In this document: positions 44,490 through 52,509 of the stretch, piece after piece
How the letters are laid out: the number at the start of each line of letters is the position of its first letter
Position numbering within the stretch: the stretch's first letter is position 1
From: G963665185 sp049723905
GTDB taxonomy: Bacteria > Desulfobacterota > Desulfovibrionia > Desulfovibrionales > Desulfovibrionaceae
Assembly: GCF_049723905.1 (NCBI RefSeq)
Contig: NZ_JBJKFD010000001.1
Coordinates: 3,906,001 to 3,970,000, forward strand
DNA length: 64,000 nucleotides
Direction: 5' to 3'
Program-made: the position numbers and the translations under genes
The notes under the pieces: generated by a model
Database searches by the model: none
What the model saw: only the letters and a program-made list of their open reading frames with translations
What the model was told of the DNA's origin: nothing

Positions 44490-45467
44490 CTACTTTCTCC
44501 CCGCCACGCGAACCATGGGGTTGACCACCCCGTAAATGAGGTCGACCACGGTGTTGACCACCACGAAGATCGCGCCCACGAAAACCAGATAGGCCACCAT
44601 CAGGGAGGTATCGGCCCGTTCCACGGATTCTATGAACACGGAGCCCATGCCCTGCCATTGGAACACGATTTCCGTAAGAATAGTGAAGGCGATCATGATG
44701 CCCAGCTGTACGCCGCCCACGGTGATGACCGGCATGAGGGTGTTCTTGAAGGCATGTACCAGAAGCACACGGGCGGGACGCAGTCCTTTTGCCTGGGCGA
44801 ATTTGACGTATTCGGTTTCCAGGGTTTCCTTCATCTCGGCCCGGATAAGGCGGATGAACAAGGGCAGCATGATGGAGGAGAGCGCGATACTGGGCAGTAT
44901 CAGGTGCCTCAGACCGTCGCGCGTAAGCAGGCCGGTTTCCCAGAAACCGCCCACCAGCACTGTTTGGCCTCTCCCGTAGGAGGGGAGCCAGTGCAGCTCC
45001 ACTGAAAAAACGTAAATGAGCAGGATCGCCGTAAGAAAAACCGGGATGGACACCCCGACGATACTGCCCCCCATACAGAGGCGAGAGAACCAGTGGTTGG
45101 GTTTGCAGGCGGAGAATATCCCCGTGGGAATGGACAGCACCACGATGATGACGGCGCTGCAGAAGACCAGTTCCAGCGTTGCCGGGGCCTTCTTGAGGAT
45201 AACCTCCATGGCGGGCTTTTTGTAATAGAATGACTGCCCCAGGTCGCCGTGTGCGGCCTTCTTGAGAAACCTCACCCATTGGACAGGCAGGGGGTCGTTG
45301 AGGCCGAGCTTGTCGGCCAACTCCATCCTCTCCTGCTTGGAGACTTGGATGCCGGTGATCTCGCGGAGCGGGTCGCCGACGGACTGCTTGATGGCAAACC
45401 CGATCACGCTGATAGCCAACATGACAAAGAACGCCTGGGTAAATCTTTTTACTATAAATGCTAGCAT
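44490..45467 (-). CDS. dppB: Dipeptide/oligopeptide ABC transporter permease B
   Basis: 325 residues, inner membrane, six helices. The OppB/DppB pattern is clear: FIVKRFTQAFFVMLAISVIGFAIKQ at the N-terminus, LNDPLPVQWVRFLKKAAHGDLGQSF, and the EAA loop EYVKFAQAKGLRPARVLLVHAFKNTLMPVIT. It forms the channel with dppC. It lies 90 bp downstream of the substrate-binding protein gene, with a hairpin between them that probably lowers expression of the membrane and ATPase genes relative to the binding protein. Confidence 0.94.
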   Translation of the reverse strand: MLAFIVKRFTQAFFVMLAISVIGFAIKQSVGDPLREITGIQVSKQERMELADKLGLNDPLPVQWVRFLKKAAHGDLGQSFYYKKPAMEVILKKAPATLELVFCSAVIIVVLSIPTGIFSACKPNHWFSRLCMGGSIVGVSIPVFLTAILLIYVFSVELHWLPSYGRGQTVLVGGFWETGLLTRDGLRHLILPSIALSSIMLPLFIRLIRAEMKETLETEYVKFAQAKGLRPARVLLVHAFKNTLMPVITVGGVQLGIMIAFTILTEIVFQWQGMGSVFIESVERADTSLMVAYLVFVGAIFVVVNTVVDLIYGVVNPMVRVAGRK

Positions 45468-45493
45468 ATATGGGGTTGGTTTTTACGCAAACA

Positions 45494-45522
45494 ACGGGCC
45501 GTCCCGGAGTGGGACGGCCCGT
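45494..45522 (-). promoter_or_regulatory. Intercistronic hairpin between dppA and dppB
   Basis: A perfect 12-bp stem ACGGGCCGTCCC/GGGACGGCCCGT around GGAGT. It has no strong T-tract, so partial attenuation or 3' protection of the dppA message is the likely role. Confidence 0.7.
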
Positions 45523-45557
45523 ATTATTTGCGTTGTTTCACATGGGCTTGGGGCCCT

Positions 45558-47180
45558 TTACTTCATGTTGAGGTCGCCAAAGTAGGGGAAGTTCATCACG
45601 TTGACGATCTTGTCGGCATTCACCAGCTTTTCGCTGCCGGCCCAGGAGAGCATCTGCCAGTGCAGGGGAATGAATGCGGCGTCGTCATACAGAATCTTTT
45701 CGACTTCCTTCAGCATGTCGGCGCGCTTGGTGAGGTCGGTTTCCGACTGGGAAGCCAGAACCAGCTCGTCCACCTTGGGATTGCAGTAGGTGCCGGAGTT
45801 GTACTGGCCGTAGCCGGTTTCCGCGTTGATGCACATCACCAGGTACTCGGAGAAGTTGGCCGAATCCTCGGTATCCGAGTGCCAGCCGATCATCTGGATG
45901 TCGGCAACCTTGTTGTCGAACTCGTTCCAGTACTGGGCCTTGGGCATGGTCTTCAGTTCAACAGTGATGTTGATCTTCTTGAGCATGGAAGACACGGCTT
46001 CGGCAATCTTGAAGTCGTTTACATAGCGGTTGTTGGGAGCGATCATGGAGCAGGTGAAACCCTTTTCGTAGCCTGCTTCCTTCATCAGCTGCTTGGCCTT
46101 TTCCAGGTCGTAGCGGGGTACGCAGGCTTCGTTGTAGCCGTCGTAGCCCTTGGGGCTCTGCTGCCCAGCCACGGTGGCGCGGCCCTTCATGATGGTCTGG
46201 ACGATGCCCGCGTTGTTGACCGCGTTGACAATGGCTTCGCGGACCTTCTTGTTCTTGAATTCGGGACGGCGGGTCTGGTTCATCTGGAAGGTGATGATAC
46301 GGGTGCCGGACATGGTGAACAACTTGACGCCTTCGGTTTCTTCGATGCGGTCAAAGTCGTTGGGCGGCACAGGCATGATGAAATCCACGTCGCCGGAGAG
46401 CAGGGCGGCCACGCGGGTGGCGTCGCTCTTGATGGGGGTCAGGATGATTTCGTCGATGTTGCCGCTATTGTCTTTGTCCCAGTAGTCGGCAAAACGTTCA
46501 AGCACCCACTTCTGGCCCGGATCGTACTTAACAACCCTGTAGGGGCCGGTGCCGGATTCGTTGAAGTTGGCATAAGACCAGTCGGTCTTGTTGAGGGCAT
46601 CCTTGGGCTTTCCTTTTTCATCCGTCCCCTGGTAGAACTGGCTGTCCATGGGGAAGATGTAGGTACACATGTTCAACAGCAGGCCGTAGGGCTTCTTGGT
46701 CTTGATGTCCACGGTGTAGTCGTCCACGACGGTGACGCCTTCAAACGGCTCGTACAGGCCCTTGAAGTCGGGGCTCTTCTTGAGGCGGTCGAAGGTCCAG
46801 ACCACATCCTTGGCGGTAAATTCGTTGCCGCTGTGGAACTTGACGCCCTTGCGCAGATGAAAGCGCATGGTCAGGTCGTCAATGCGTTCCCACTTTTCGG
46901 CCAGGCGGGGTTCGAATTGCATGTCCTGGGTCCAGCGGAGCAGCGGGTCGAAAACCATGTGCGAGTATTGCAGCATGGCACCGGAAAGCTGTACATGCGG
47001 ATCGAGAGCAACAGGGTCGGCGTCCATGGCAAGGCGGAATACGTGTTTGCCAGTGGCAGCCTCGGGAGCGGTTTGAGCGGCTTCCTGTGCGGGAGCCTCT
47101 TTTTTTGCTTCTTTCTTTTCTTCGCCGCATGCAACCAGTATCAGGCTGAGTGCGGCCAACAGCAGCAGTAGACGTTTCAT
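45558..47180 (-). CDS. dppA: Peptide-binding lipoprotein of ABC transporter (SBP family 5)
   Basis: 540 residues from the ATG at 47180 (CCGGAGGTTTAGG upstream). A lipoprotein signal peptide (MKRLLLLLAALSLILVAC) is followed by a charged, Ala-rich linker. The mature protein is extracytoplasmic solute-binding family 5: HVFRLAMDADPVALDPHVQ, HLRKGVKFHSGNEFTAKDVVWTFDRLK, GTGPYRVVKYDPGQKWVLERFADYW, RRPEFKNKKVREAIVNAVN. It captures peptides in the periplasm for the DppBCDF pore. As first gene of the operon it sets expression; the promoter lies in the AT-rich 280-bp divergent region shared with the shikimate-kinase-like gene. Confidence 0.94.
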   Translation of the reverse strand: MKRLLLLLAALSLILVACGEEKKEAKKEAPAQEAAQTAPEAATGKHVFRLAMDADPVALDPHVQLSGAMLQYSHMVFDPLLRWTQDMQFEPRLAEKWERIDDLTMRFHLRKGVKFHSGNEFTAKDVVWTFDRLKKSPDFKGLYEPFEGVTVVDDYTVDIKTKKPYGLLLNMCTYIFPMDSQFYQGTDEKGKPKDALNKTDWSYANFNESGTGPYRVVKYDPGQKWVLERFADYWDKDNSGNIDEIILTPIKSDATRVAALLSGDVDFIMPVPPNDFDRIEETEGVKLFTMSGTRIITFQMNQTRRPEFKNKKVREAIVNAVNNAGIVQTIMKGRATVAGQQSPKGYDGYNEACVPRYDLEKAKQLMKEAGYEKGFTCSMIAPNNRYVNDFKIAEAVSSMLKKINITVELKTMPKAQYWNEFDNKVADIQMIGWHSDTEDSANFSEYLVMCINAETGYGQYNSGTYCNPKVDELVLASQSETDLTKRADMLKEVEKILYDDAAFIPLHWQMLSWAGSEKLVNADKIVNVMNFPYFGDLNMK

Positions 47181-47459
47181 CCTAAACCTCCGGGTTGTGA
47201 AATTCGAGCAGGGCCATTGCCCGCTGGCCCGATAACGGCCTTGTGTCGTTTTTGCTTGATCCTTTCCTTTTAGTAGCAAAAGAGAGACAAAATCAAGTCA
47301 GATGTTTATTAACGAATAAATTCACAACAGAAAACGAAATTCTTTATGTTGGAAAAGGTACATTAAACCGAGTTGTTACAGGTATAAAATAGTATAGTCA
47401 AATCTATTTGTAATTTGTTTGGCAAATCGTGCCCCTTTACAAAAAAGGCTTCAGACCTC

Positions 47460-47984
47460 ATGAAGACATCCATGACACTCAATGATTCATCGTGCATAAT
47501 TCTCATCGGCATGGCCGGTGCGGGAAAATCCACTTTGGCCCCTTTGCTGGCGCAGCGTCTCGACTGGGAACATATGGATACGGACCGGCTCATCGAGTCG
47601 TGGTTCGGGCGGCCGCTGCAGGGCATCCTGGACGGCTGCGGGCCGGACAAGTTTCTCAAGCTTGAAGAGCAGGTCGTTTCCCGGCTTGCGGCGGCACGTT
47701 GCGTGGTCTCCACCGGGGGCAGCGTGGTCTACTCCCAGCTGGCTGTCAATCGGCTGCGGATGCTGGGCAGCATCGTCCATCTGCATATAAGCCTGCCGAC
47801 TTTTCTCGACCGGGTGGGCAAGGCCGACGACCGAGGTTTCGTGGTCCGCCCCGGATTGAGTCTGGAAGACGTGTACAACGAACGGCAGCCCTTGTATCAG
47901 GCGGCGGCAGACCTTACCGTGGCAACCGATTCCTGTGCTCCGGACGAGTGCGTGGACCAGATAATTTCGGGACTTTCCTTATGA
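47460..47984 (+). CDS. Shikimate-kinase-like P-loop kinase
   Basis: 174 residues from the ATG at 47460; a second Met is 4 codons later. P-loop GMAGAGKSTLAPLLA, the substrate Asp pair HMDTDRLIE, a GRPLQGI segment where shikimate kinase has its Arg, the lid RG region, and the ERQPLYQAAADLTV end. The usual Gly-Gly-Gly substrate loop reads STGGS, so one glycine is replaced. That deviation, and the coupling to a YkgJ gene rather than aro genes, leaves open another hydroxyl substrate. I recall shikimate-kinase-like proteins being proposed as homoserine kinases in Desulfovibrio, but I am not certain. It overlaps the next gene by 4 bp. Confidence 0.78.
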   Translation: MKTSMTLNDSSCIILIGMAGAGKSTLAPLLAQRLDWEHMDTDRLIESWFGRPLQGILDGCGPDKFLKLEEQVVSRLAAARCVVSTGGSVVYSQLAVNRLRMLGSIVHLHISLPTFLDRVGKADDRGFVVRPGLSLEDVYNERQPLYQAAADLTVATDSCAPDECVDQIISGLSL

Positions 47985-48583
47985 AGCGACTGACGAGCCA
48001 GGCAGCCTTCCGCAAGCTGGAAAAACTGTATGCGGACATGGTTGCCGAATACGATGCAGTCTGCGCCGTGCTGGGCCATACCTGCAAGGACTGTAGCCAG
48101 AACTGCTGCACCAGCTATTTTCAGCACCATACCTACATTGAATGGGCCTTCCTGTGGGAGGGGCTCAATGCGTTGCCCCAAGACAAGCGCGCAGTGTACG
48201 AAGAACGTGCCAAAGCCTATGTGAAAAAGGGCAAGGCCATGCTGGCAGACGGCAAGATTCCGGACAGCATGTGTCCGCTCAACGACGACGGCCTGTGCGG
48301 GATGTACCGCCATCGTCTGATGATCTGCCGCATGCACGGCGTTCCCAATTTTCTGGTCCGTCCCGATGGCCGACGCACCGTGTTTTCCGGGTGCTGGCTC
48401 AGCCAGGAGCTGACCCGGGGCAAGGACCCCAAGGACATCCCCTACGTGGACCGCACGCCGTTGTATCGCAGGCTGGTGGCATTAGAGCAGGGCTTTCTGG
48501 GCACCCGGTTCAGAACACTGCCCAAGGTGGACCTGAACCTGGCCGAGATGATTCTGGCCGGTCCTCCCCAATTGCGGGCATAG
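47981..48583 (+). CDS. YkgJ-family cysteine cluster (zinc/iron-chelating) protein
   Basis: 200 residues. The Cys cluster CKDCSQNCCTSYF near residue 35, then MCPLNDDGLCGMYRHRLMICRMHGVP and GCWLSQEL, fits YkgJ/UPF0153 proteins, thought to bind zinc or iron. Translation is coupled to the kinase upstream by an ATGA overlap. Function is unknown in all members I know. Confidence 0.85.
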   Translation: MKRLTSQAAFRKLEKLYADMVAEYDAVCAVLGHTCKDCSQNCCTSYFQHHTYIEWAFLWEGLNALPQDKRAVYEERAKAYVKKGKAMLADGKIPDSMCPLNDDGLCGMYRHRLMICRMHGVPNFLVRPDGRRTVFSGCWLSQELTRGKDPKDIPYVDRTPLYRRLVALEQGFLGTRFRTLPKVDLNLAEMILAGPPQLRA

Positions 48584-48594
48584 CCTTGCGGAAT

Positions 48595-48623
48595 ATGGTG
48601 GGCATGGCCCGTCATGCGCCGCC
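48595..48623. repeat. Short hairpin repeat shared with 19908-19936
   Basis: A sequence beginning ATGGTGGGCATGGCCCGTCA, 26 of 29 bases identical to the copy at 19.9 kb, located 12 bp after the YkgJ stop. Confidence 0.55.
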
Positions 48624-48725
48624 GGAAGTGGCCTGAGCGAACCTGAAAGTCATACTTTTCCGGTCGCGGTCCTCCACAAGATACGAGGCGGAAACGGCAG
48701 TTGAAAAGGCTGCCGAATACAAAAG

Positions 48726-48758
48726 AAAAAGCCTGGAACATTATGCTCCAGGCTTTTT
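48726..48758 (-). terminator. Rho-independent terminator of the NYN gene
   Basis: AAAAAGCCTGGA pairs with TCCAGGCTTTTT across a 9-base loop. A-runs and T-runs on both sides make it bidirectional. Confidence 0.88.
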
Positions 48759-48792
48759 GTGCATTATGGCGGAAATCCTCCGGGCAAGGGGC

Positions 48793-49338
48793 TCAGAACG
48801 TCATGCGCTCGGCCGCTCTGTCCAGAATCGGACGGATGTCCCGGACGTCCCAGGCAATGCGGCGGACGTCTTTGGCCACCATGTCCGCCTGGAAGAAGAG
48901 GATGCATTTGATGCCCTCGTTGCGCAGTTCCTCCAGCAGAGGGGCATAGTCTCCGTCTCCGGCGAACAGGAACAGATAGTCGGGCTGGAGCTTCATGCAC
49001 AAGGTCAACGTTTTGATCATCAGACGTTGATCGTCACTTTGTTTGTAACCGCTTTTGGTATGTTCGCTTCGTTTGGCCGGGCAAACGATGACCCGGGCGC
49101 CGTTCATTTCCAGCGCCCACTTTTTGCCCTCAAACCGTCCTTCGTTTTCGGCCACAGCCTCGGGAGAATCGTTTTCAGGAACCTTTTTGGGCAAAGTAAC
49201 CAGAATTTCCTTTACATCTGCCGACAATTCTTCTTTGAGAATGGAATGAATTTCTTTAATGGGAAAATGAGGCAGGCCTGCATCCCAGGCGAGACGTTCG
49301 CTGGGAGTAAGGTCTATAGCAACTACAATACTTGGCAT
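48793..49338 (-). CDS. NYN domain (PIN-like, DUF88/LabA-type) protein
   Basis: 181 residues. The PIN-like fold of NYN nucleases is suggested by the first strand IVVAIDLTPS with its Asp, then KTLTLCMKLQPDYLFLFAGDGDYAPLLEELRNEGIKCILFF, where the SGDGDF-like motif reads AGDGDY and supplies the acidic metal ligands. An AKRSEHTKSGYKQSDDQRLMI insertion lies before it. NYN proteins are predicted RNases, but no partner is evident. It has a good AAGGAGATTTGA ribosome site and its own terminator. Confidence 0.82.
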   Translation of the reverse strand: MPSIVVAIDLTPSERLAWDAGLPHFPIKEIHSILKEELSADVKEILVTLPKKVPENDSPEAVAENEGRFEGKKWALEMNGARVIVCPAKRSEHTKSGYKQSDDQRLMIKTLTLCMKLQPDYLFLFAGDGDYAPLLEELRNEGIKCILFFQADMVAKDVRRIAWDVRDIRPILDRAAERMTF

Positions 49339-49662
49339 TCAAATCTCCTTAATTACTGGAAGCACTCACTATTTCAATGAGTATGTCCTCTGTGGAAGGC
49401 TGAAGCTTACTGGAAATGGACGGATTGGCAAGGGTTAGTTTGCACTAGGAAGTACGAACTGACCCGGAGTCAGTTTTGTGCAGCTGGAGCGCGCGTGGTT
49501 GTATTCTTTTTACGAAGAAAGTCCCTGCAAATGGAACGTCGAATTATCATATCTGGAAACGTCGAGTTTCGGAATAATGCGAAGCCTTCGCACAGCACCA
49601 CTGCTCTTATTGAATGGAAAAAATTGTTCACCCGCACCCTTTTTGTGCCCCAAGGGAGTTTT
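49339..49662. other. Divergent intergenic region
   Basis: About 320 bp between the NYN and single-Cache genes. The plus-strand frame that continues back to 49495 has no ribosome site and is treated as untranslated. No operator-like repeat was seen. Confidence 0.5.
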
Positions 49663-50172
49663 ATGATGGGTAAAAGCGCGTGCCTTTCTCTTTTGTGTTT
49701 GGTGATTCTTCTTTGTACCGGCAACGCTTTTGCTCGGGATACGGCGACTGCCTCGGAAGTGATGGACAAGGTGAAAGAGGCTGCCGCTGTTCTGTCCAAG
49801 ACCGGACGTGACGGGCTACAGCAATTTCAGGACGAAAAGTCCCAGTGGGTATGGAAGGACACCTATGTGTTCGTCTTCGACTGCGACAATCTTACCATGC
49901 TGGCAAACCCGGTCTATCCGGACTTGGTGGGAAAGCGGCAGGCAGGCCTTGTGGATAAAACCGGCAATTACTTTTTCATCGGTTTTTGCGATGCCATTGA
50001 AAACAGTCCCAACGGACGGTGGGTGGAGTACTGGTGGCCGGAGAAAAAGGGGCAGGCGCCCAAACGCAAGCTTTCCTTTGTAATGCAGGTGCCGGACAGG
50101 GATTTCGGCGTAGGTGGGGGCATCTACACCGATGCCGAAACCGCAATGGATCTCAATACCGACCTTCAATAG
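49663..50172 (+). CDS. Secreted single-Cache domain protein
   Basis: 169 residues from ATGATG at 49663 (AAGGGAG upstream). A Sec signal peptide (LSLLCLVILLCTGNAFA) is followed by one sCache domain: DGLQQFQDEKSQWVWKDTYVFVFDCDNLTMLANPVYPDLVGKRQ, GNYFFIGFCDA, WVEYWWPEKKG. It has no membrane anchor or output domain, so it may act as a free periplasmic ligand-binding protein or ligand presenter for a chemoreceptor. A terminator hairpin follows at 50360. Confidence 0.85.
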   Translation: MMGKSACLSLLCLVILLCTGNAFARDTATASEVMDKVKEAAAVLSKTGRDGLQQFQDEKSQWVWKDTYVFVFDCDNLTMLANPVYPDLVGKRQAGLVDKTGNYFFIGFCDAIENSPNGRWVEYWWPEKKGQAPKRKLSFVMQVPDRDFGVGGGIYTDAETAMDLNTDLQ

Positions 50173-50359
50173 CAGAACAGGGATCCCCCAAGGCAAAGAA
50201 CAACATCTGCGATATTCGCCTCGGCAGGTGGAACAAAATATTTGTCGGATGACAAAAATATAATAGGAAAAATATCTTTTCTGCCACAAAGTGGAGATAC
50301 GGAGAAAAAGTTCTCTGTTTATGGAGCACCCCACATCCATCCATACACCTCCCATCCCA

Positions 50360-50390
50360 AGCGGGGACGGTCATTGTGATCGTCCCCGCT
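50360..50390 (+). terminator. Terminator-like hairpin
   Basis: AGCGGGGACG pairs with CGTCCCCGCT around an 11-base loop, followed by GCCTTTCCC. It is about 190 bp after the Cache stop; the space between holds no gene. Confidence 0.6.
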
Positions 50391-50398
50391 GCCTTTCC

Positions 50399-50521
50399 CA
50401 GGCTGCTGAGAACGGCACGTTAACTGCGTTGCTGCAAAAAATTCAAACCCTCGCGTATGAAAGAATACGCGGCGGGCTTGAGTTTTTTTTGCGCGCCTTG
50501 TTTCCCCTTCTCAGCAGCCTG
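50399..50521. repeat. Palindromic intergenic repeat, copy A (type copy)
   Basis: A 123-bp element with perfect 14-bp terminal inverted repeats CAGGCTGCTGAGAA/TTCTCAGCAGCCTG. Inside are GTTAACTGCGTTGC, a long imperfect stem GCAAAAAATTCAAACCC/GGGCTTGAGTTTTTTTTGC and a centre CGCGTATGAAAGAATACGCG. It contains no reading frame. It lies between the Cache and GNAT genes; the remaining 50522-50693 has no gene. Confidence 0.8.
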
Positions 50522-50693
50522 GCTTTATTTTGTCATTAGGTCGTTAACGTAGCCTGGTTGACTTGCTAATCTGGCAGTCGGCAGCATTCCAGGTTGGACT
50601 TTTTCATCCCTTTGGGACTAAGAACTTTCGTCGTTTCCCAAGCAATCGATTCATCGTTCCGACTCCGGCTGCAAAGCCGGACTGCGAGGCATC

Positions 50694-51257
50694 ATGTGCG
50701 AATCCATTGTGTTGCAGACGGGGTTCACCCGAGGATTGGACCAGAATGTCCGGCAGGAAGTGCTCACGTTGTGCGCGGCTGCTTTTGGCGAACCCTTTGA
50801 CGCCCTTTTCAGCCTGCTCCCCCCGGACGGGCTGCATGTGTTGGCCCGTCTGCAATCCCCAAAGGATTCTGACAACGGGCAGCTTGTCGGCCATGCCGTT
50901 GCCACGCCGCGCATCTTCTACGTGGATGGTGGAGAACCGGTGCGGGCGGCGTACGTGGATGCCGTTGCCACGTTGCCTGGCGTGCAGGGAAGCGGCGTTG
51001 GGAGCCGGGTTATGCGGCGGCTTATGGACGAGGCGTCGAAAGACTACCGCATCGGCGGACTGAATACCTTTATTCCCGACTGGTATGGCCGCATGGGCTG
51101 GGACGAGTGGTTGGGGACATACGCATTGGACGAAGACGGCGAGATTACTCCTTCCTATCCCGAGGGCCACGTTATGATTTATCGCTTTGCCCATTCGCCG
51201 CAGCTGAACCGGAGCGGCCGTCTTGTGGCGACGTGGCGTCCGGGAGGCGGCTGGTAA
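50694..51257 (+). CDS. GNAT-family N-acetyltransferase
   Basis: 187 residues. The acetyl-CoA pyrophosphate loop is in LPGVQGSGVGSRVMRRLMDEA (Q-x-x-G-x-G pattern), preceded by the beta-4 strand VRAAYVDAVATLP and followed by FIPDWYGRMGWDEWLGTY. This arrangement resembles aminoglycoside 2'-N-acetyltransferases, but the substrate is unproven. The start at 50694 is weakly supported by the ribosome site. The 3' end overlaps the convergent glycosyltransferase by 86 bp. Confidence 0.8.
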   Translation: MCESIVLQTGFTRGLDQNVRQEVLTLCAAAFGEPFDALFSLLPPDGLHVLARLQSPKDSDNGQLVGHAVATPRIFYVDGGEPVRAAYVDAVATLPGVQGSGVGSRVMRRLMDEASKDYRIGGLNTFIPDWYGRMGWDEWLGTYALDEDGEITPSYPEGHVMIYRFAHSPQLNRSGRLVATWRPGGGW

Positions 51258-52509
51258 GGCCAAGTCTGGCCAGCTCCCGTTCAAACACCGCGGCCTGTTC
51301 GTTCTCTCCCCGTGCCTTGAAAAAAACTATGTGGTCCTGCAGCACGTTGCGTTTGAATGCTGTATTGTTCTGCATGCCTGCGTGCATGGCCAGCAGATCC
51401 TCGGCCGACTCCAGAATATCGGTGCGGCCTGCTGTTCTCGCCAGCTTGTGCAGGGCCACGGCGTTTTCGACGCGTGGAAAAAACATGTTCTGCCAATAAC
51501 GGATGAAGACCGCCTCATCCCACGACTGTGTCTGTTCCAGCATGCTCCCCAACATCTGGTAGCCTTCTTCCCAGAGGATATGGCGTTCGACCGCTTCCCA
51601 CAGTCGGAGCAGGTTCCTGCCGTCCCAGTTCGCAGCCATGAGGCGTTTCGAGGTGGCTTGCGTTTCTGCTATAAAGATATGGGCGGGCCTGCCGAAACGG
51701 ATTTCCATACCCTCGACGGTGGCATGGTCGTATATGTCGGGGCGGATGTGGCTGCCGCACCGCTGTTTGAATAATGAGAAATTGTGGTTTTCCGTGGGGC
51801 TTCCTTTGCGGGACATGCCCTCGTAATGCACAACCACGCTTTGGGGAACGCTGTGCATGGTCAGGCCGCGTTTGTCCAGCTGGCAGCAGAGGTCCAGGTC
51901 TTCGCATCCGTTTTTATAGCCGGGATGAAATTCTCCGCATTCTTTAAAAAGGGCCGTGCGGATGAGCAGAGCGGCTCCGGTAATGGCCTGCAGACTGCGC
52001 TGCTTCTTGGCCAGGGGATGGTCGGCCGGGATGCGGTTGAACAAGTGGGCAGCTCCGCAACCAACGTAATACGTCACGCCCAGATGCTGCACCCGGTTGT
52101 CCGGAAAGATTAAAAGTGGGCCCACTGCCCCTGTTTTCGGGGTGCTCTCCATGGTGTCCACCAGGGGAGCAAGCCATCCCGGTCTGACCTGGGTATCGTT
52201 GTTCAGAAAAAGGACATAAGGGGTCGTTGCCTGTTGTGCGCCGAAGTTGCAGGCAGGGCCGAAGTTTTGGTTTACCTCGAATCTGTGATAGGCGAATCTG
52301 TCCCCGAACAATGTTTTGCCAAGGGCGGGACACTCGTGGGGGGGCCGAGGAGGCGTTGTCCACAACGCTGACATTGTACTGGAAGCCATCCCCATGAGCA
52401 CGAAGGCATGGAGACATTGTTGCGTCAGATTCCATTTGCTGAAAAGCTGTATGCCGTATCTCCTCAGATTGAATATTCGAGAGTGCCATAGAATCCATGG
52501 AAGTTTCAT
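51172..52509 (-). CDS. Family 2 glycosyltransferase with a local frame disruption
   Basis: 445 residues as read from the ATG at 52509. From about residue 55 it is a clean GT2: NQNFGPACNFGAQQATTPYVLFLNNDTQV (LNNDT as metal site), GPLLIFPDNRVQHLG, QAITGAALLIRTALF, GCEDLDLCCQLDKRG, then a helical tail. Upstream, LFSKWNLTQQCLHA fits the GT2 start, but the next 20 or so residues do not. In another frame the same bases give AHGDGFQYNVSVVDNASSAP, the expected donor-binding strand and DNASS motif. Two compensating 1-base changes explain this: a lost base near 52396-52410 and an extra G in the G7 tract at 52338-52344. The present product is probably inactive. Confidence 0.75.
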   Translation of the reverse strand: MKLPWILWHSRIFNLRRYGIQLFSKWNLTQQCLHAFVLMGMASSTMSALWTTPPRPPHECPALGKTLFGDRFAYHRFEVNQNFGPACNFGAQQATTPYVLFLNNDTQVRPGWLAPLVDTMESTPKTGAVGPLLIFPDNRVQHLGVTYYVGCGAAHLFNRIPADHPLAKKQRSLQAITGAALLIRTALFKECGEFHPGYKNGCEDLDLCCQLDKRGLTMHSVPQSVVVHYEGMSRKGSPTENHNFSLFKQRCGSHIRPDIYDHATVEGMEIRFGRPAHIFIAETQATSKRLMAANWDGRNLLRLWEAVERHILWEEGYQMLGSMLEQTQSWDEAVFIRYWQNMFFPRVENAVALHKLARTAGRTDILESAEDLLAMHAGMQNNTAFKRNVLQDHIVFFKARGENEQAAVFERELARLGLTSRLPDATSPQDGRSGSAAANGQSDKS

